Source of the DNA: Prevotellaceae bacterium
GTDB taxonomy: Bacteria > Bacteroidota > Bacteroidia > Bacteroidales > Bacteroidaceae
Direction: 5' to 3'
DNA length: 13,182 nt
Assembly: GCA_021153165.1 (NCBI GenBank)
Contig: JAGKTZ010000054.1
Span: forward strand, 1-13,182
This document shows positions 1-7,683 of the stretch, one piece after another. The notes under the pieces were generated by a model, which worked only from the letters and a program-made list of their open reading frames with translations, made no database searches and was not told the DNA's origin. How positions within the stretch are numbered: the first letter of the stretch is position 1; each line of letters starts with the position of its first letter. The position numbers and the translations under genes are program-made.

Positions 1-1
1 A

Positions 2-133
2 GGTCTGATGTCGTATGATTTTCCCGTTCTAGAATACAAACTTGATTTGTCAAAATTTTTCGCATTTTTTGAGGAGGAAAAAATTGATGGTAATAGGTTG
101 GTCATTTCCTCTGATGTGAGACCTTTGCAATAA
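2..133 (+). CDS. 3' end of an unrecognised gene (partial)
   Basis: The frame starting at base 2 is open from the window edge to a TAA at 131-133 and gives 43 residues ending in VISSDVRPLQ. The peptide is protein-like: a mixed strand/helix pattern, an acidic patch (FFEEEK) and a polar C-terminus. It is therefore most likely the C-terminal end of a larger protein that begins before the window. It has an internal ATG at 8-10, so a stand-alone peptide of 41 residues is possible but less likely. I do not recognise the family. No convincing terminator follows. Two small hairpins at 134-170 lack a T tract, and the next promoter lies at about 241. Confidence 0.55.
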   Translation, partial: GLMSYDFPVLEYKLDLSKFFAFFEEEKIDGNRLVISSDVRPLQ

Positions 134-222
134 GCAAGATTTTGCCCTTGTGGCAGACCACGAAAAAAGCCGTAAAACATTAAATGTAAAAATATGGACA
201 AAATGAAAAGAAAACTTATCCA

Positions 223-248
223 TTGTTAAAAAAACTTTTATATCTTTG
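223..248 (+). promoter_or_regulatory. Bacteroidota-type promoter and leader of the small lipoprotein gene
   Basis: TATCTTTG at 241-248 fits the Bacteroidota -7 consensus TAnnTTTG exactly. The -33 element is weak: the nearest TTG (223-225) is only 15 bases away, where 19-21 is usual. A start near 255 would leave a leader of about 140 nt before the ATG at 394. That leader can form a small hairpin (TTTCGC 288-293 with GCGAAA 308-313). I see no gene between 134 and 393. Confidence 0.55.
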
Positions 249-393
249 CGATGTAGTCAAATCTGGCTGCGACATATTTGGAAAGTGTTTCGCTGGTAAT
301 TGATCGTGCGAAAATTGGCTCACACCTTTTCTTATATGCCTATTTACTAATAATTTAGAGATGCTTTCGGGTCAAAAGCAAATTAAACACGTT

Positions 394-753
394 ATGAAAA
401 AGATATTTGCCACTCTCGCTATCGTAGTTGCTACAATGGGTCTGACAGGCTGCGGCACAGCCCTTACAACTTCTAACAATTTGACACAAACTCAAGTGGT
501 GTTATCTGAAAAGAACTTCAAAGTAATAGGTCAAGCTTACGGCGAATCTACTGCTACTTATATCTGCGGAATCGGTGGGCTTTCTCAGAAAGCTCTTCGC
601 AACAACGCCATCGATATAATGTCAAGGAATGCAAACCTGAAGGGCGCACAAACTTTGACTAACATCACTACTCACATGTCTGTGAAGATGGTCACTCCAT
701 TGTATGTAAAGGTGACTTGCAGTGCTACAGCTAATATCGTAGAGTTTAAGTAA
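394..753 (+). CDS. Small lipoprotein, DUF6567-like
   Basis: This encodes a 119-residue predicted lipoprotein. The start at 394 (MKKIFATL) is chosen over the in-frame ATG at 361 because it directly begins a standard type II signal peptide: a KK n-region, a hydrophobic core and the lipobox LTGC with the lipidated Cys at residue 20. The mature part (about 100 residues) has the pattern recalled for Bacteroidota DUF6567 proteins: CGTALTTSNN, then a strand-rich segment (QTQVVLSEKNFKVIGQAYGE), a Gly-rich turn (CGIGGLSQ), a helix (RNNAIDIM), and a final strand pair ending TANIVEFK. The function of the family is unknown to me; location in the periplasm or outer membrane is inferred from the lipobox. 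It appears monocistronic, between its own promoter and the hairpin at 779-814. The family name is from memory and needs a profile search. Confidence 0.8.
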   Translation: MKKIFATLAIVVATMGLTGCGTALTTSNNLTQTQVVLSEKNFKVIGQAYGESTATYICGIGGLSQKALRNNAIDIMSRNANLKGAQTLTNITTHMSVKMVTPLYVKVTCSATANIVEFK

Positions 754-778
754 TTCAGCATATTTGATACAAATCAAA

Positions 779-814
779 AAAATAGGATGCCCCGCGAATG
801 GAGCATCCTATTTT
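779..814. terminator. Bidirectional rho-independent terminator between convergent genes
   Basis: The arms 779-790 (ending AATAGGATGC) and 803-814 (GCATCCTATTTT) pair perfectly over 12 bp around a 12-nt loop. The A-run before the left arm (774-782) becomes a U-run on the minus strand, and the right arm ends in TTTT on the plus strand. It therefore suits both the lipoprotein gene (stop at 753) and the minus-strand operon (last stop at 873). Confidence 0.85.
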
Positions 815-872
815 CGTATCTGATAATGTAAGGGGGATTACACTTTGTCTGATTAAAATCCTCGGGAACGAG

Positions 873-3707
873 TTAGAATCTATACTTTGTACCAACCATC
901 AGCCCCACTTGTCCATCGGCGGGGTGAGTAGATCCTACCCAGATATTTTTAGTCGTGATATTGGCGTGAGGTTCGGCATAGATCGACCAATTCTTTCCCA
1001 CGTTGCCGCCAATTTGCAAGCCCGCACGCAGACCAGGTGCTATGCGAGTCTCACGATCAGGGCGAGCCGCAATATTCAGCGAAGCACCGACGTAACCATT
1101 GAGCATGGCGCGAGAATTCAATTGCGCCTTGCCGCCAGCGATAGTGAGGATGTTGAACAAATAGTCGCCGTGCAGTGACGTGATATTAGCGTTGTCGCGA
1201 CGAGGAGTGAGTATGGTGGTATTAGTTATACCCGCGCTCCAACCTGATACGGCATTATACCAACGACCATAAGCCACTGATGCATCTATATTCAGCTTGC
1301 GGCCAAAAGGCATGCTGGCATTGAGCGTACCTGTATGAAAGCCCGTACCAACATTGAGGCTGACGAACTGATTGCGTTCGGGCGCAGCCTCTTTGCGGTG
1401 CTTGCCTTCTACACTATTAAGCTTCCAGTTGAGGCCAGCGTATGTACGAGCATTCAGGCGCTTCATGCGCGCTCCATATTTTTTGCTGGACAGTTCGTAG
1501 CCAATCTGTGGCTCCAGGTAGACTTCGCAATTTTTGCCAGTCTTGACTGCCAATTGCGCTCCACCATGAAGTTCTGTCAGGAAGTAACCCTTGCCGCGAA
1601 CGACCAAGTCCGTACCAAAATCTACCCCAGCGATACCGCGCAAGGTGACAGGGCGGTCGGGATTATAACCCATACCCAAAGTGGACAAATCCAACATATA
1701 GTCCGCGCCAGCCATGATGCGCATGTAGCGACGCTTATTGTTCTCCTTCTCAAATCCGCCTAAGTTGACACGCCATGCTGAAATCGGGCTATACCATTTG
1801 CCGAAACTGAAACGACCCACAGGACCATATTGACTGGCCGTGCGCAGACCGCAACCATTCGTTTCGAAACCTAAACCAGCTGAAATGAAATTGCGCTTCT
1901 GGTCAGCCTGGAAACGCTCGCGAGCGACTTTCGTATCATAATCACGTAGATTGGCTTGCACACCAGCACTGAGGTGGCCCACCATATCTACGTCAAATTT
2001 GGTGAAACGACTGCCTGGTAAGAAATCATTATCATAGAGTCTGATTTGAGGTTCGACATAGAAGCCCCACATCTTGTTGGCATTCCATTGTGCACGGAGG
2101 CCTACCTGGCCGCCAAAGTATCCTCCACGCTGATGTTGACGTGCTGCACCATTGATACCAGCTGAAGCAATCATTTCGAAGCGGTGGCCAGGCTCATAAC
2201 CGATCATTGTGTTTGTGATATTCCACAAATAGTCAGCACCCACCGAGATGGCTTTGTAACGCTTAGTCTCTGTGCTAATATATTGAGTAGCCTCGCTCCA
2301 AAGTCTTACCCCAGATGTCGGATGGAACCATTTGCCGATGCCCAGGTGTATCATAGGGCGAATGTAGTCGTCCATATTTTTGACAGCACTACCGGTACAT
2401 GGCATAGCAGCACCCAGACCAGCTTCAACAAAAAGGTGATTGTGTGCTTTGGGTGATTCGAATCCTTGATTCTTCTCACGTACGGACTTCATATCGCCAT
2501 GCCTCATGAAGTTGATACCAGCAGAGAGCGATGGCATCAAGTCCAACTTGCGCACTGTAGTGTGGTCCATAAGGAAATCGCCTTGCATCAAATCCATGCG
2601 AGGTTCGAGATACAACGTGGTGTTGGCGCCTACCTTGAAATTGCCTTGCAGGCCTGCGCCGATGCCAGGGGAAAATTTTTTGCCATAGTTTGATGCTGAA
2701 ATATTGGCAGAGAAATCGATCAAACCATTGACCCAGTATTTGCGATTGGGGTCGTAGCCGCCAAAGACATTATGCATATTGAGCATGTAACCAAGTGATA
2801 CACTCAGGCTCTTATTCTTTGCCTTGTTTCCGCGGCGATTCAGTCCCACTCCCAAACCGATACGTGTGGCAGAGTAGGGGTCCCACCATTTTCCGATATG
2901 CCCATCAAGTCTACCACCTAATGTATTGCCCCAGCTTTCGGGTGCAGAATTGAATACGAAGGATGGTCCACCCGAAATTTGTGCAAAGGTGTTGTCCATA
3001 AAACCGGCATTGCCCTCGAATGTCTGCTTGTTGCGTGTCTCGGGTACGAGTCTGTATCCCAAACCAGCATTGACACGGCCCGCCATGCGATAACCACGCC
3101 ATGAGGAAACGTTGTACAGGTCGTTTGATACGAGACCGATTTGAGGTTCCAGATAGAGGTAAGTGAAATCGTTGATATTGCGTTGAGCCCGCAAGCCAAC
3201 TCGGGTGTGAAGGGCAGTCCGTGTGTCGCGATCATAGTGTGCCCATGACCAGCCAATACCAGCAGTGGCAATGAACTCCCAGTTGCTGACAGACTTGTAT
3301 TGAGGACGACTGAGCGCAGTCAGATTCAGCAGATAGTCTGCGCTAAATCCAAGGGTTTTGGTCTTTTTCTTGCCTAATACTCGTGTGCCGCCATTTATGC
3401 CGACTCGCCAGCCATGCAATGGAGTTACCCAGTCGCCGATGGCGCCAGTGGCTTGCATGCCGGGCGTCTCCATGTAGGGAAAACACCTGTATCCAGTGAA
3501 AGTGGTGTTGGCCCCCATTCCAGCTTCGATGAACACGTGGTCGCCAAAAATCTTGTCTTCATAATGCTTGGCCACTTGTCGGCGTTGCAGGAGGTGATTG
3601 AGTGCACTTTCTTCAACCTGTCCGATCATAGACAAAGGCAATGCACATAAGCATCCCAGGAGGAAATGCTTGCGTATGTGGTGTAAGCGTGATATAATAG
3701 TGTACAT
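873..3707 (-). CDS. Five-fold tandem beta-barrel-like outer-membrane protein
   Basis: This is a 944-residue exported protein. A basic N-terminus and hydrophobic core (HFLLGCLCALPLSMIGQ, about 14-30) form a signal peptide, and the chain ends in an aromatic residue (KYRF), as outer-membrane barrels often do. The body is five divergent copies of one unit: about 57-220, 243-402, 424-588, 606-764 and 780-944, joined by charged linkers of 15-22 residues. Markers recur in each copy: GDW/GKWW/GKWF/GKWY/GRWY; DYLLN (124), GYMLN (306), DYLWN (492), DYMLD (669), DYLFN (848); and YLEP/YVEP/YAEP at 185, 366, 550, 730 and 910, a period of 180-184 residues. The alternating aromatic/polar strands and Gly-rich turns resemble, from memory, the N-terminal 8-strand barrel of Bacteroidota OmpA-like proteins, but no OmpA peptidoglycan domain is present. 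It is the last gene of the operon, 32 bp after the 693-residue gene. Ligand and function are unknown. Confidence 0.85.
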   Translation of the reverse strand: MYTIISRLHHIRKHFLLGCLCALPLSMIGQVEESALNHLLQRRQVAKHYEDKIFGDHVFIEAGMGANTTFTGYRCFPYMETPGMQATGAIGDWVTPLHGWRVGINGGTRVLGKKKTKTLGFSADYLLNLTALSRPQYKSVSNWEFIATAGIGWSWAHYDRDTRTALHTRVGLRAQRNINDFTYLYLEPQIGLVSNDLYNVSSWRGYRMAGRVNAGLGYRLVPETRNKQTFEGNAGFMDNTFAQISGGPSFVFNSAPESWGNTLGGRLDGHIGKWWDPYSATRIGLGVGLNRRGNKAKNKSLSVSLGYMLNMHNVFGGYDPNRKYWVNGLIDFSANISASNYGKKFSPGIGAGLQGNFKVGANTTLYLEPRMDLMQGDFLMDHTTVRKLDLMPSLSAGINFMRHGDMKSVREKNQGFESPKAHNHLFVEAGLGAAMPCTGSAVKNMDDYIRPMIHLGIGKWFHPTSGVRLWSEATQYISTETKRYKAISVGADYLWNITNTMIGYEPGHRFEMIASAGINGAARQHQRGGYFGGQVGLRAQWNANKMWGFYVEPQIRLYDNDFLPGSRFTKFDVDMVGHLSAGVQANLRDYDTKVARERFQADQKRNFISAGLGFETNGCGLRTASQYGPVGRFSFGKWYSPISAWRVNLGGFEKENNKRRYMRIMAGADYMLDLSTLGMGYNPDRPVTLRGIAGVDFGTDLVVRGKGYFLTELHGGAQLAVKTGKNCEVYLEPQIGYELSSKKYGARMKRLNARTYAGLNWKLNSVEGKHRKEAAPERNQFVSLNVGTGFHTGTLNASMPFGRKLNIDASVAYGRWYNAVSGWSAGITNTTILTPRRDNANITSLHGDYLFNILTIAGGKAQLNSRAMLNGYVGASLNIAARPDRETRIAPGLRAGLQIGGNVGKNWSIYAEPHANITTKNIWVGSTHPADGQVGLMVGTKYRF

Positions 3708-3739
3708 CTTATGACGTGTGTAGTTTGTCGTTTATGAAA

Positions 3740-5821
3740 TTATTCGTTCTCGGGAAGGAGATCATTGACGTCGCCATCAAGCCTTGCAATCTCGATCAGT
3801 TTGGGGTCTTTCTCAAAAGCCTTTTTCAGTTGTTCGTAAGCCTCGTTGGGCTTGTCCAAACGATTCAAGCACATGGCCTGGATATAGTAGGTCATCGCTT
3901 CGTCAGGATTTAGACCTCGTGATTTTTCCCAAGCCTCGTTGTTGCGTTTCATCATCAACAGCATCAAAACCTCGTTTTGCAACCCCGTTTCTGCAATGAC
4001 AGGGTAGGCTTCGTCGTACTTTCCGCTGAGAGCTTGGCTTACGGCTTTGATAAACTTCGTATCCTCTGTGTCTGGCAAGTATTGTGCAATTTCGACAGCA
4101 TCGTTGTATTTGCCTGCTTCAATCAATGCGATGATGTGATTGGAGTTGACTGTGACTGGTGCCTTGGGACCCGCAAACTTGGTGAGTAGATCTGTCTCAG
4201 GAGTCCCCCTTGCAATGAGTAATGACTGCAAGTCGTTGGCTGCTATCATTAGGCTGGGGTAGACCTCCAAGGCTTCGCGACAATATTGTTCTCGTTTGAC
4301 CGTGTCTGTCTCGCCACGATAGAGTCGGAAAAATTCATATTTGGACAATTGCTTGTAGTCTGTGTGATGAAGTTCACGAATTTCGTCCAAGGTCAACTTG
4401 CGCATAATAGAATAGCTTAATTGGTATTCCACTTTACGTAGTTCTGGCAAATAAGTATCGAGCAGAATGTCCTTGTAGAACTTCAATTTTTTGATTTGAG
4501 CACCTTGTTGGTCAATTGTTTTATAGCGATCAATGATATTCTGAACGGCAGCAGCCTCCTCGTTGAACCCATCTTTTTGTAGTAAATTGACGACGTCTTC
4601 CCAGGGAATGACATTAGACTCTGTGGTGAAGTCGGCTTTTGATTTTTGCTCTTCGCTTAATGTCGACAATACGACCTGAAGCGCAGAATTGAGACGTGCT
4701 TTGGCTAACTTTTGATTGGTCGTGTATTTACCTTCTGGCGAGGCAGAACCTACAATCTTTAGACTCTGTAGATCGGAGTTCTTGTCTCGCTCAATTGCTG
4801 CCAGTTCGCCATGAAGCTTTTCGATTTCCTCGACGTTTTGAGGATCGTTCATATTGAGGTCACTCTTTGCTCTCTCAAATTTTAGTTTCATTTCACCCTT
4901 GGTGTCCCGCATTTGCAGTTCCTCTTGGGGGAACAAAGTCTCATCTGTGATTTCCTTGCCAGCAAAATCATATTCCAAGAAGCGGAGGGGATTCACTGTG
5001 CCTCGAGCGATGATAGTGGTGTCGCGATAGAGTATCTTGCGATAATTCTCAATGGACATATAGACATCGCATGAGTATTCGTGATTGACATCTTCCACAT
5101 AGATCGAGTCGATATACCCAATAATATCGTTCTCTCTGCCAGCCTCGCGCATACTATCTGTCTTGATGGTGACATACTTGGCCAATGGATCTTGGCTTTC
5201 CATGTCAAAATCGTACATGCGGTCCTGTGTGCGATTGTATTCTATCGCATCATATACCAAGGGGCGCATGGCTTTCAACTCCTTCTTCGTGACATCATTC
5301 AATAGGGGTTGGAGTACCAATCGTGTATTGTGGCTGAACATCTCTTTGGGTACACGTACACGAGTTCTGACGTAGAAGTAATTGCCTTTGACTTCAATTT
5401 CTGTTGGCTCTGGGGTGACTTTGTCGGTAATGCGCTTGGCAACAACAGTCGCTTCTTCCAAGAAAACGTCCTTGGCAGCGAGTTCGACATCAATAACCTT
5501 ACGTCCATTGACTTTGACAGAAACAGTCTCTGCCCCGATCATTGAATATTTCAATGTAGCATTCGAGTGTGCATTGATAGCATAGCGCCCGTCAACATCA
5601 GTCGTAGCCAATAGCCTGCCAGTCTTGCTATCAGTGATGTTGACCCCTATTAATGGCTGACCTTCACCTTGAGCTGTGACCTTGCCGCTAATACGAATGA
5701 TCTGCGCAAATGATACCTGGATGCTTAGTAAAAAAAGTAGCAGAATAGAGAAGTATCTCAATTGGACAATCCGTCGGCTGTATGTGGATTGCTTGTATAT
5801 ATTAAATATTGTGTGGCTCAT
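3740..5821 (-). CDS. Envelope protein: CarboxypepD_reg-like, OmpA-like segment, TPR-like tail
   Basis: This is a 693-residue exported protein. Residues 1-40 form a signal peptide with a long n-region and the core YFSILLLFLLSIQVSFAQ. Residues 43-115 are a carboxypeptidase-regulatory-like beta-sandwich (ISGKVTAQGEGQPLIGVNI, TTDVDGRYAI, LKYSMIGAETV), the fold that opens SusC-type receptors and many surface proteins of this phylum. Residues 145-300 are strand-rich and unassigned. Residues 355-388 (LKIVGSASPEGKYTTNQ, then LAKARLNSALQVVL) look like the OmpA-family segment with its ASPEG/LAxxRA pattern. Residues about 562-690 contain TPR-like helical pairs (GKYNDAVEIAQ, GKYDEAYPVIA, NEAYEQLKKAFEKDP). 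Similar multidomain proteins, some annotated DUF3868, sit beside DUF3575 proteins in Bacteroidales fimbrial loci (from memory). It is the middle gene of the operon, 65 bp after the DUF3575 gene. A role as periplasmic scaffold or assembly factor for its barrel partner is inference. Confidence 0.75.
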   Translation of the reverse strand: MSHTIFNIYKQSTYSRRIVQLRYFSILLLFLLSIQVSFAQIIRISGKVTAQGEGQPLIGVNITDSKTGRLLATTDVDGRYAINAHSNATLKYSMIGAETVSVKVNGRKVIDVELAAKDVFLEEATVVAKRITDKVTPEPTEIEVKGNYFYVRTRVRVPKEMFSHNTRLVLQPLLNDVTKKELKAMRPLVYDAIEYNRTQDRMYDFDMESQDPLAKYVTIKTDSMREAGRENDIIGYIDSIYVEDVNHEYSCDVYMSIENYRKILYRDTTIIARGTVNPLRFLEYDFAGKEITDETLFPQEELQMRDTKGEMKLKFERAKSDLNMNDPQNVEEIEKLHGELAAIERDKNSDLQSLKIVGSASPEGKYTTNQKLAKARLNSALQVVLSTLSEEQKSKADFTTESNVIPWEDVVNLLQKDGFNEEAAAVQNIIDRYKTIDQQGAQIKKLKFYKDILLDTYLPELRKVEYQLSYSIMRKLTLDEIRELHHTDYKQLSKYEFFRLYRGETDTVKREQYCREALEVYPSLMIAANDLQSLLIARGTPETDLLTKFAGPKAPVTVNSNHIIALIEAGKYNDAVEIAQYLPDTEDTKFIKAVSQALSGKYDEAYPVIAETGLQNEVLMLLMMKRNNEAWEKSRGLNPDEAMTYYIQAMCLNRLDKPNEAYEQLKKAFEKDPKLIEIARLDGDVNDLLPENE

Positions 5822-5886
5822 CGATTTTATATGGCTTGAATATTGTGAGTATAGATATTGTTCAAATGGCTAAAGATGCAGGTTGG

Positions 5887-6438
5887 TTACTTAATCAAAT
5901 AGACAAAAGTAAGTCCAGCTTTGAGCGGTGCAAACAAATCCTTACTGTTGTTGATCTGATTAGGGGCTTTTTCTCCTGCCTTGTATTTTATTTCTCTGAA
6001 GTGCGCCCAGCCTGCTCCTAAGGTAGCTTCTAAACTCCAGCGCTTGCTGAGTACAAAGCTATAACCATAGGTCAAACCTAAGCCTACGACGTCACCCTTG
6101 TGAAAGGTGTTGTTTAATTTCCATTGGAACAGAGAACCAGTCCCCATGACGCCGACAAAATGTCCAGCTTGAGGACGGGCACTAAACCAATATCTGCCCT
6201 CTGGCATGACGGTGGCAGTGTGTGTCCTGAACTTCTTGCCTTCAAGCAAATTGCCCATTCCCTCAATATTTAAGGTGAAATGGCGAGAAAGGCGAAACTC
6301 AACCCCAAGGTTGGGCGATGCTGTGGCCCAATATAAGGTGTTGGTCTTGATGCCGACTCTTTGCGAAAAACAATTCATAGAGAATGTCAAACTTATCAAA
6401 ATTAAGACAAGTTTGCACAACGGACTTTTTGAATTCAT
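5887..6438 (-). CDS. DUF3575 family outer-membrane protein
   Basis: This encodes 183 residues from the ATG at 6438. An in-frame ATG at 6513 is rejected because the promoter (-33 at 6503-6506, -7 at 6476-6483) lies between the two, so the upstream start would not be transcribed; the 6438 start also opens a clean signal peptide (MNSKSPLCKLVLILISLTFS, cut near FSQ at 26). The mature chain has the DUF3575 hallmarks: KTNTLYWATASPNLGVEF (31-48), MPEGRYWFSARPQAGHFVGV (78-97), GLGLTYGYSFVLSKRWSLE (119-137) and GAGWAHF. The strand pattern fits a small outer-membrane barrel. In Bacteroidales, DUF3575 genes commonly precede fimbrillin-type genes; here no fimbrillin follows. It is the first gene of the three-gene operon. 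Biochemical function is unknown. Confidence 0.85.
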   Translation of the reverse strand: MNSKSPLCKLVLILISLTFSMNCFSQRVGIKTNTLYWATASPNLGVEFRLSRHFTLNIEGMGNLLEGKKFRTHTATVMPEGRYWFSARPQAGHFVGVMGTGSLFQWKLNNTFHKGDVVGLGLTYGYSFVLSKRWSLEATLGAGWAHFREIKYKAGEKAPNQINNSKDLFAPLKAGLTFVYLIK

Positions 6439-6475
6439 GTATGAGAATTTATTTGTTATCGTATTAAAAACTATG

Positions 6476-6506
6476 CAAAAATAGTTTTTTTTTATGTATA
6501 ACCAAA
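6476..6506 (-). promoter_or_regulatory. Promoter of the three-gene envelope operon
   Basis: On the minus strand, TTTG (6506-6503) and TATTTTTG (6483-6476) match the Bacteroidota -33 and -7 elements with a 19-nt gap. The start site should lie near 6470, giving a leader of about 30 nt before the ATG at 6438. Confidence 0.7.
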
Positions 6507-6631
6507 AGTGCATTCTTCATTTTTTGAATCGTTAACATTGTTGTTGGCGGAATATGTTGTTTGAAAATAAACAAGTTGGTTTGATGATTGATGTTGCTAA
6601 TAGAGAAAAAGTGAGCTTCTGTCTATTTTTC

Positions 6632-6662
6632 TTGATTTTTCCAAAAAAAATAAGCATATTTG
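6632..6662 (+). promoter_or_regulatory. Promoter of the DUF4923 lipoprotein gene
   Basis: TTG at 6632-6634 and CATATTTG at 6655-6662 (one mismatch to TAnnTTTG) are separated by 20 nt. The start near 6669 leaves a leader of about 75 nt. It diverges from the operon promoter at 6476-6506. Nothing else is evident in the 6439-6743 gap. Confidence 0.55.
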
Positions 6663-6743
6663 CAAAATATTCTAAATATAGGCAAGAGTGTGTATATATT
6701 ATGGAATATGATTGTGCAATTTAAAATTATAAATAAAATCATT

Positions 6744-7418
6744 ATGAAAAAGTTTTTTATTTCTGTTGCCCTGCTCGCATCAATGACATTTTCAAGTTGT
6801 GTTCAGCCCGGTACTACTAATGGTTCTGGTTCAATGCTGGGTACTATTTTAGGTGGATTGGCACAAGGTCAAACCGATAATGGTACAACGAATATGAATG
6901 GCGAGGCTTTGAAAAGTGTTTTAGGAGCGCTCCTTGGTTCAACCTCTACGGTAAAGCAAGCAGACCTTGTGGGAACTTGGTACTATAGTGGCAGCGATTG
7001 TGTTTTTGAAAGTGAAAATCTGTTGATGCAGGCTGGTGGAGAGATTGCTGCAGGTAAGATTGAAACTCAAATTGATGGATATTTGGCAAAAGTTGGTATT
7101 AAGCCAGGCTCTTGCTCTTACGCCTTTGCAAGTGATGGTACTTATACTGCGACATTGGGCGCATACAATCTGTCTGGAGAATATGAAATCAGCAAGGATG
7201 GCAAGACGATTACAATGACATATTTAAACGGCTTGGGTACTGTGACTGCACATGTTGTAAGAAATGCTAATTCTATAAGTATTCTCTATGAAGCAGACAA
7301 ACTCTTGGGTATGATGAAGAAGGTGCCTTTGCTTAGTAAGAGTAGCGCGGTTTCTTCTTTGACAAAATTGCTTGATAACTATGATGGACTCTTGATAGGT
7401 ATGCAGATGAAAATGTAG
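6744..7418 (+). CDS. DUF4923 family lipoprotein
   Basis: This encodes a 224-residue predicted lipoprotein starting at 6744 (MKKFFISVALLASMTFSSC, lipid Cys at 19). An in-frame ATG at 6660 overlaps the -7 box and would add a tail without signal-peptide character, so it is rejected. After a Gly/Ser/Thr/Asn-rich linker (about 20-70), residues 71-224 match the DUF4923 pattern recalled from Bacteroides: LVGTWYYSGSDCVFESENLL, AGGEIAAGKIE, then alternating strands (YAFASDGTYTATLGAYNLSG, DGKTITMTYLNG, VVRNANSISILYEADKLL) and the ending YDGLLIGMQMKM. The strand layout is lipocalin-like. Two Cys in the domain (86 and 124) could form a disulphide. It is monocistronic with its own promoter and terminator. 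Function is unknown. Confidence 0.85.
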   Translation: MKKFFISVALLASMTFSSCVQPGTTNGSGSMLGTILGGLAQGQTDNGTTNMNGEALKSVLGALLGSTSTVKQADLVGTWYYSGSDCVFESENLLMQAGGEIAAGKIETQIDGYLAKVGIKPGSCSYAFASDGTYTATLGAYNLSGEYEISKDGKTITMTYLNGLGTVTAHVVRNANSISILYEADKLLGMMKKVPLLSKSSAVSSLTKLLDNYDGLLIGMQMKM

Positions 7419-7437
7419 TACTGGGTAAATATTATTT

Positions 7438-7485
7438 TAGGGGATGACTCTTGTTTTAAAGTGACAGTAGTTATCCCTTATTTTT
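7438..7485 (+). terminator. Rho-independent terminator of the DUF4923 gene
   Basis: GGGATGACT (7441-7449) pairs with AGTTATCCC (7469-7477) through nine positions, one a G-U wobble. The stem can extend by three pairs at its base and is followed by TTATTTTTAT. It lies about 20 bp after the stop codon. Confidence 0.75.
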
Positions 7486-7528
7486 ATATATGTATGATTG
7501 AAGGGTTGTCTTCTAATCAAGTGCCTCT

Positions 7529-7553
7529 GTCATTATGTCAGCAAGAACTGACA
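7529..7553 (+). promoter_or_regulatory. TGTCA half-sites and palindrome upstream of groESL
   Basis: TGTCAG (7536-7541) and CTGACA (7548-7553) form a perfect 6-6-6 palindrome, with an extra direct TGTCA at 7529-7533. Its centre is about 67 bp before the predicted sigma-54 start. No T tract follows, so it is unlikely to be a terminator. It is a candidate site for a sigma-54 activator or another heat-shock regulator. Confidence 0.4.
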
Positions 7554-7585
7554 ATAAATCAATAATCCTAAATGCTATGTGTCTT

Positions 7586-7601
7586 TGGCACACTTTTCGC
7601 A
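7586..7601 (+). promoter_or_regulatory. Candidate sigma-54 (-24/-12) promoter of groESL
   Basis: The bases TGGCACACTTTTCGCA match the RpoN consensus TGGCACGNNNNTTGCW at 10 of its 12 fixed positions, with GG and GC at exactly the required spacing and the preferred T just before. The start would be near 7612, with a leader of about 72 nt. I find neither a CIRCE inverted repeat nor a TAnnTTTG box with a proper -33 element between 7486 and 7683. Confidence 0.55.
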
Positions 7602-7683
7602 TATTTTACTGACGTAAACCAATTCTTGTGAAAATAGAGAAGATATAGAATATAGTACAAACAAATAAAAACATTCACTCGTT

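Noticed and set aside
134..170. Terminator after the partial gene (GCAA/TTGC and TTGTGG/CCACGA hairpins)
   Set aside because: The stems are short and followed by A's, not T's, on the plus strand.
798..1178. Plus-strand open frame of 126 codons opposite the five-unit barrel gene
   Set aside because: It starts inside the terminator hairpin and runs antisense to a gene with clear repeat structure; the peptide has no signal of its own.
6439..6513. N-terminal extension of the DUF3575 protein from the ATG at 6513
   Set aside because: The extension would start upstream of the mapped-by-eye -33/-7 elements and adds a sequence without signal-peptide logic before a perfect signal peptide.
7486..7683. 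CIRCE/HrcA operator upstream of groESL
   Set aside because: No TTAGCACTC-N9-GAGTGCTAA or near match is present; the palindrome at 7536-7553 has a different sequence and spacing.
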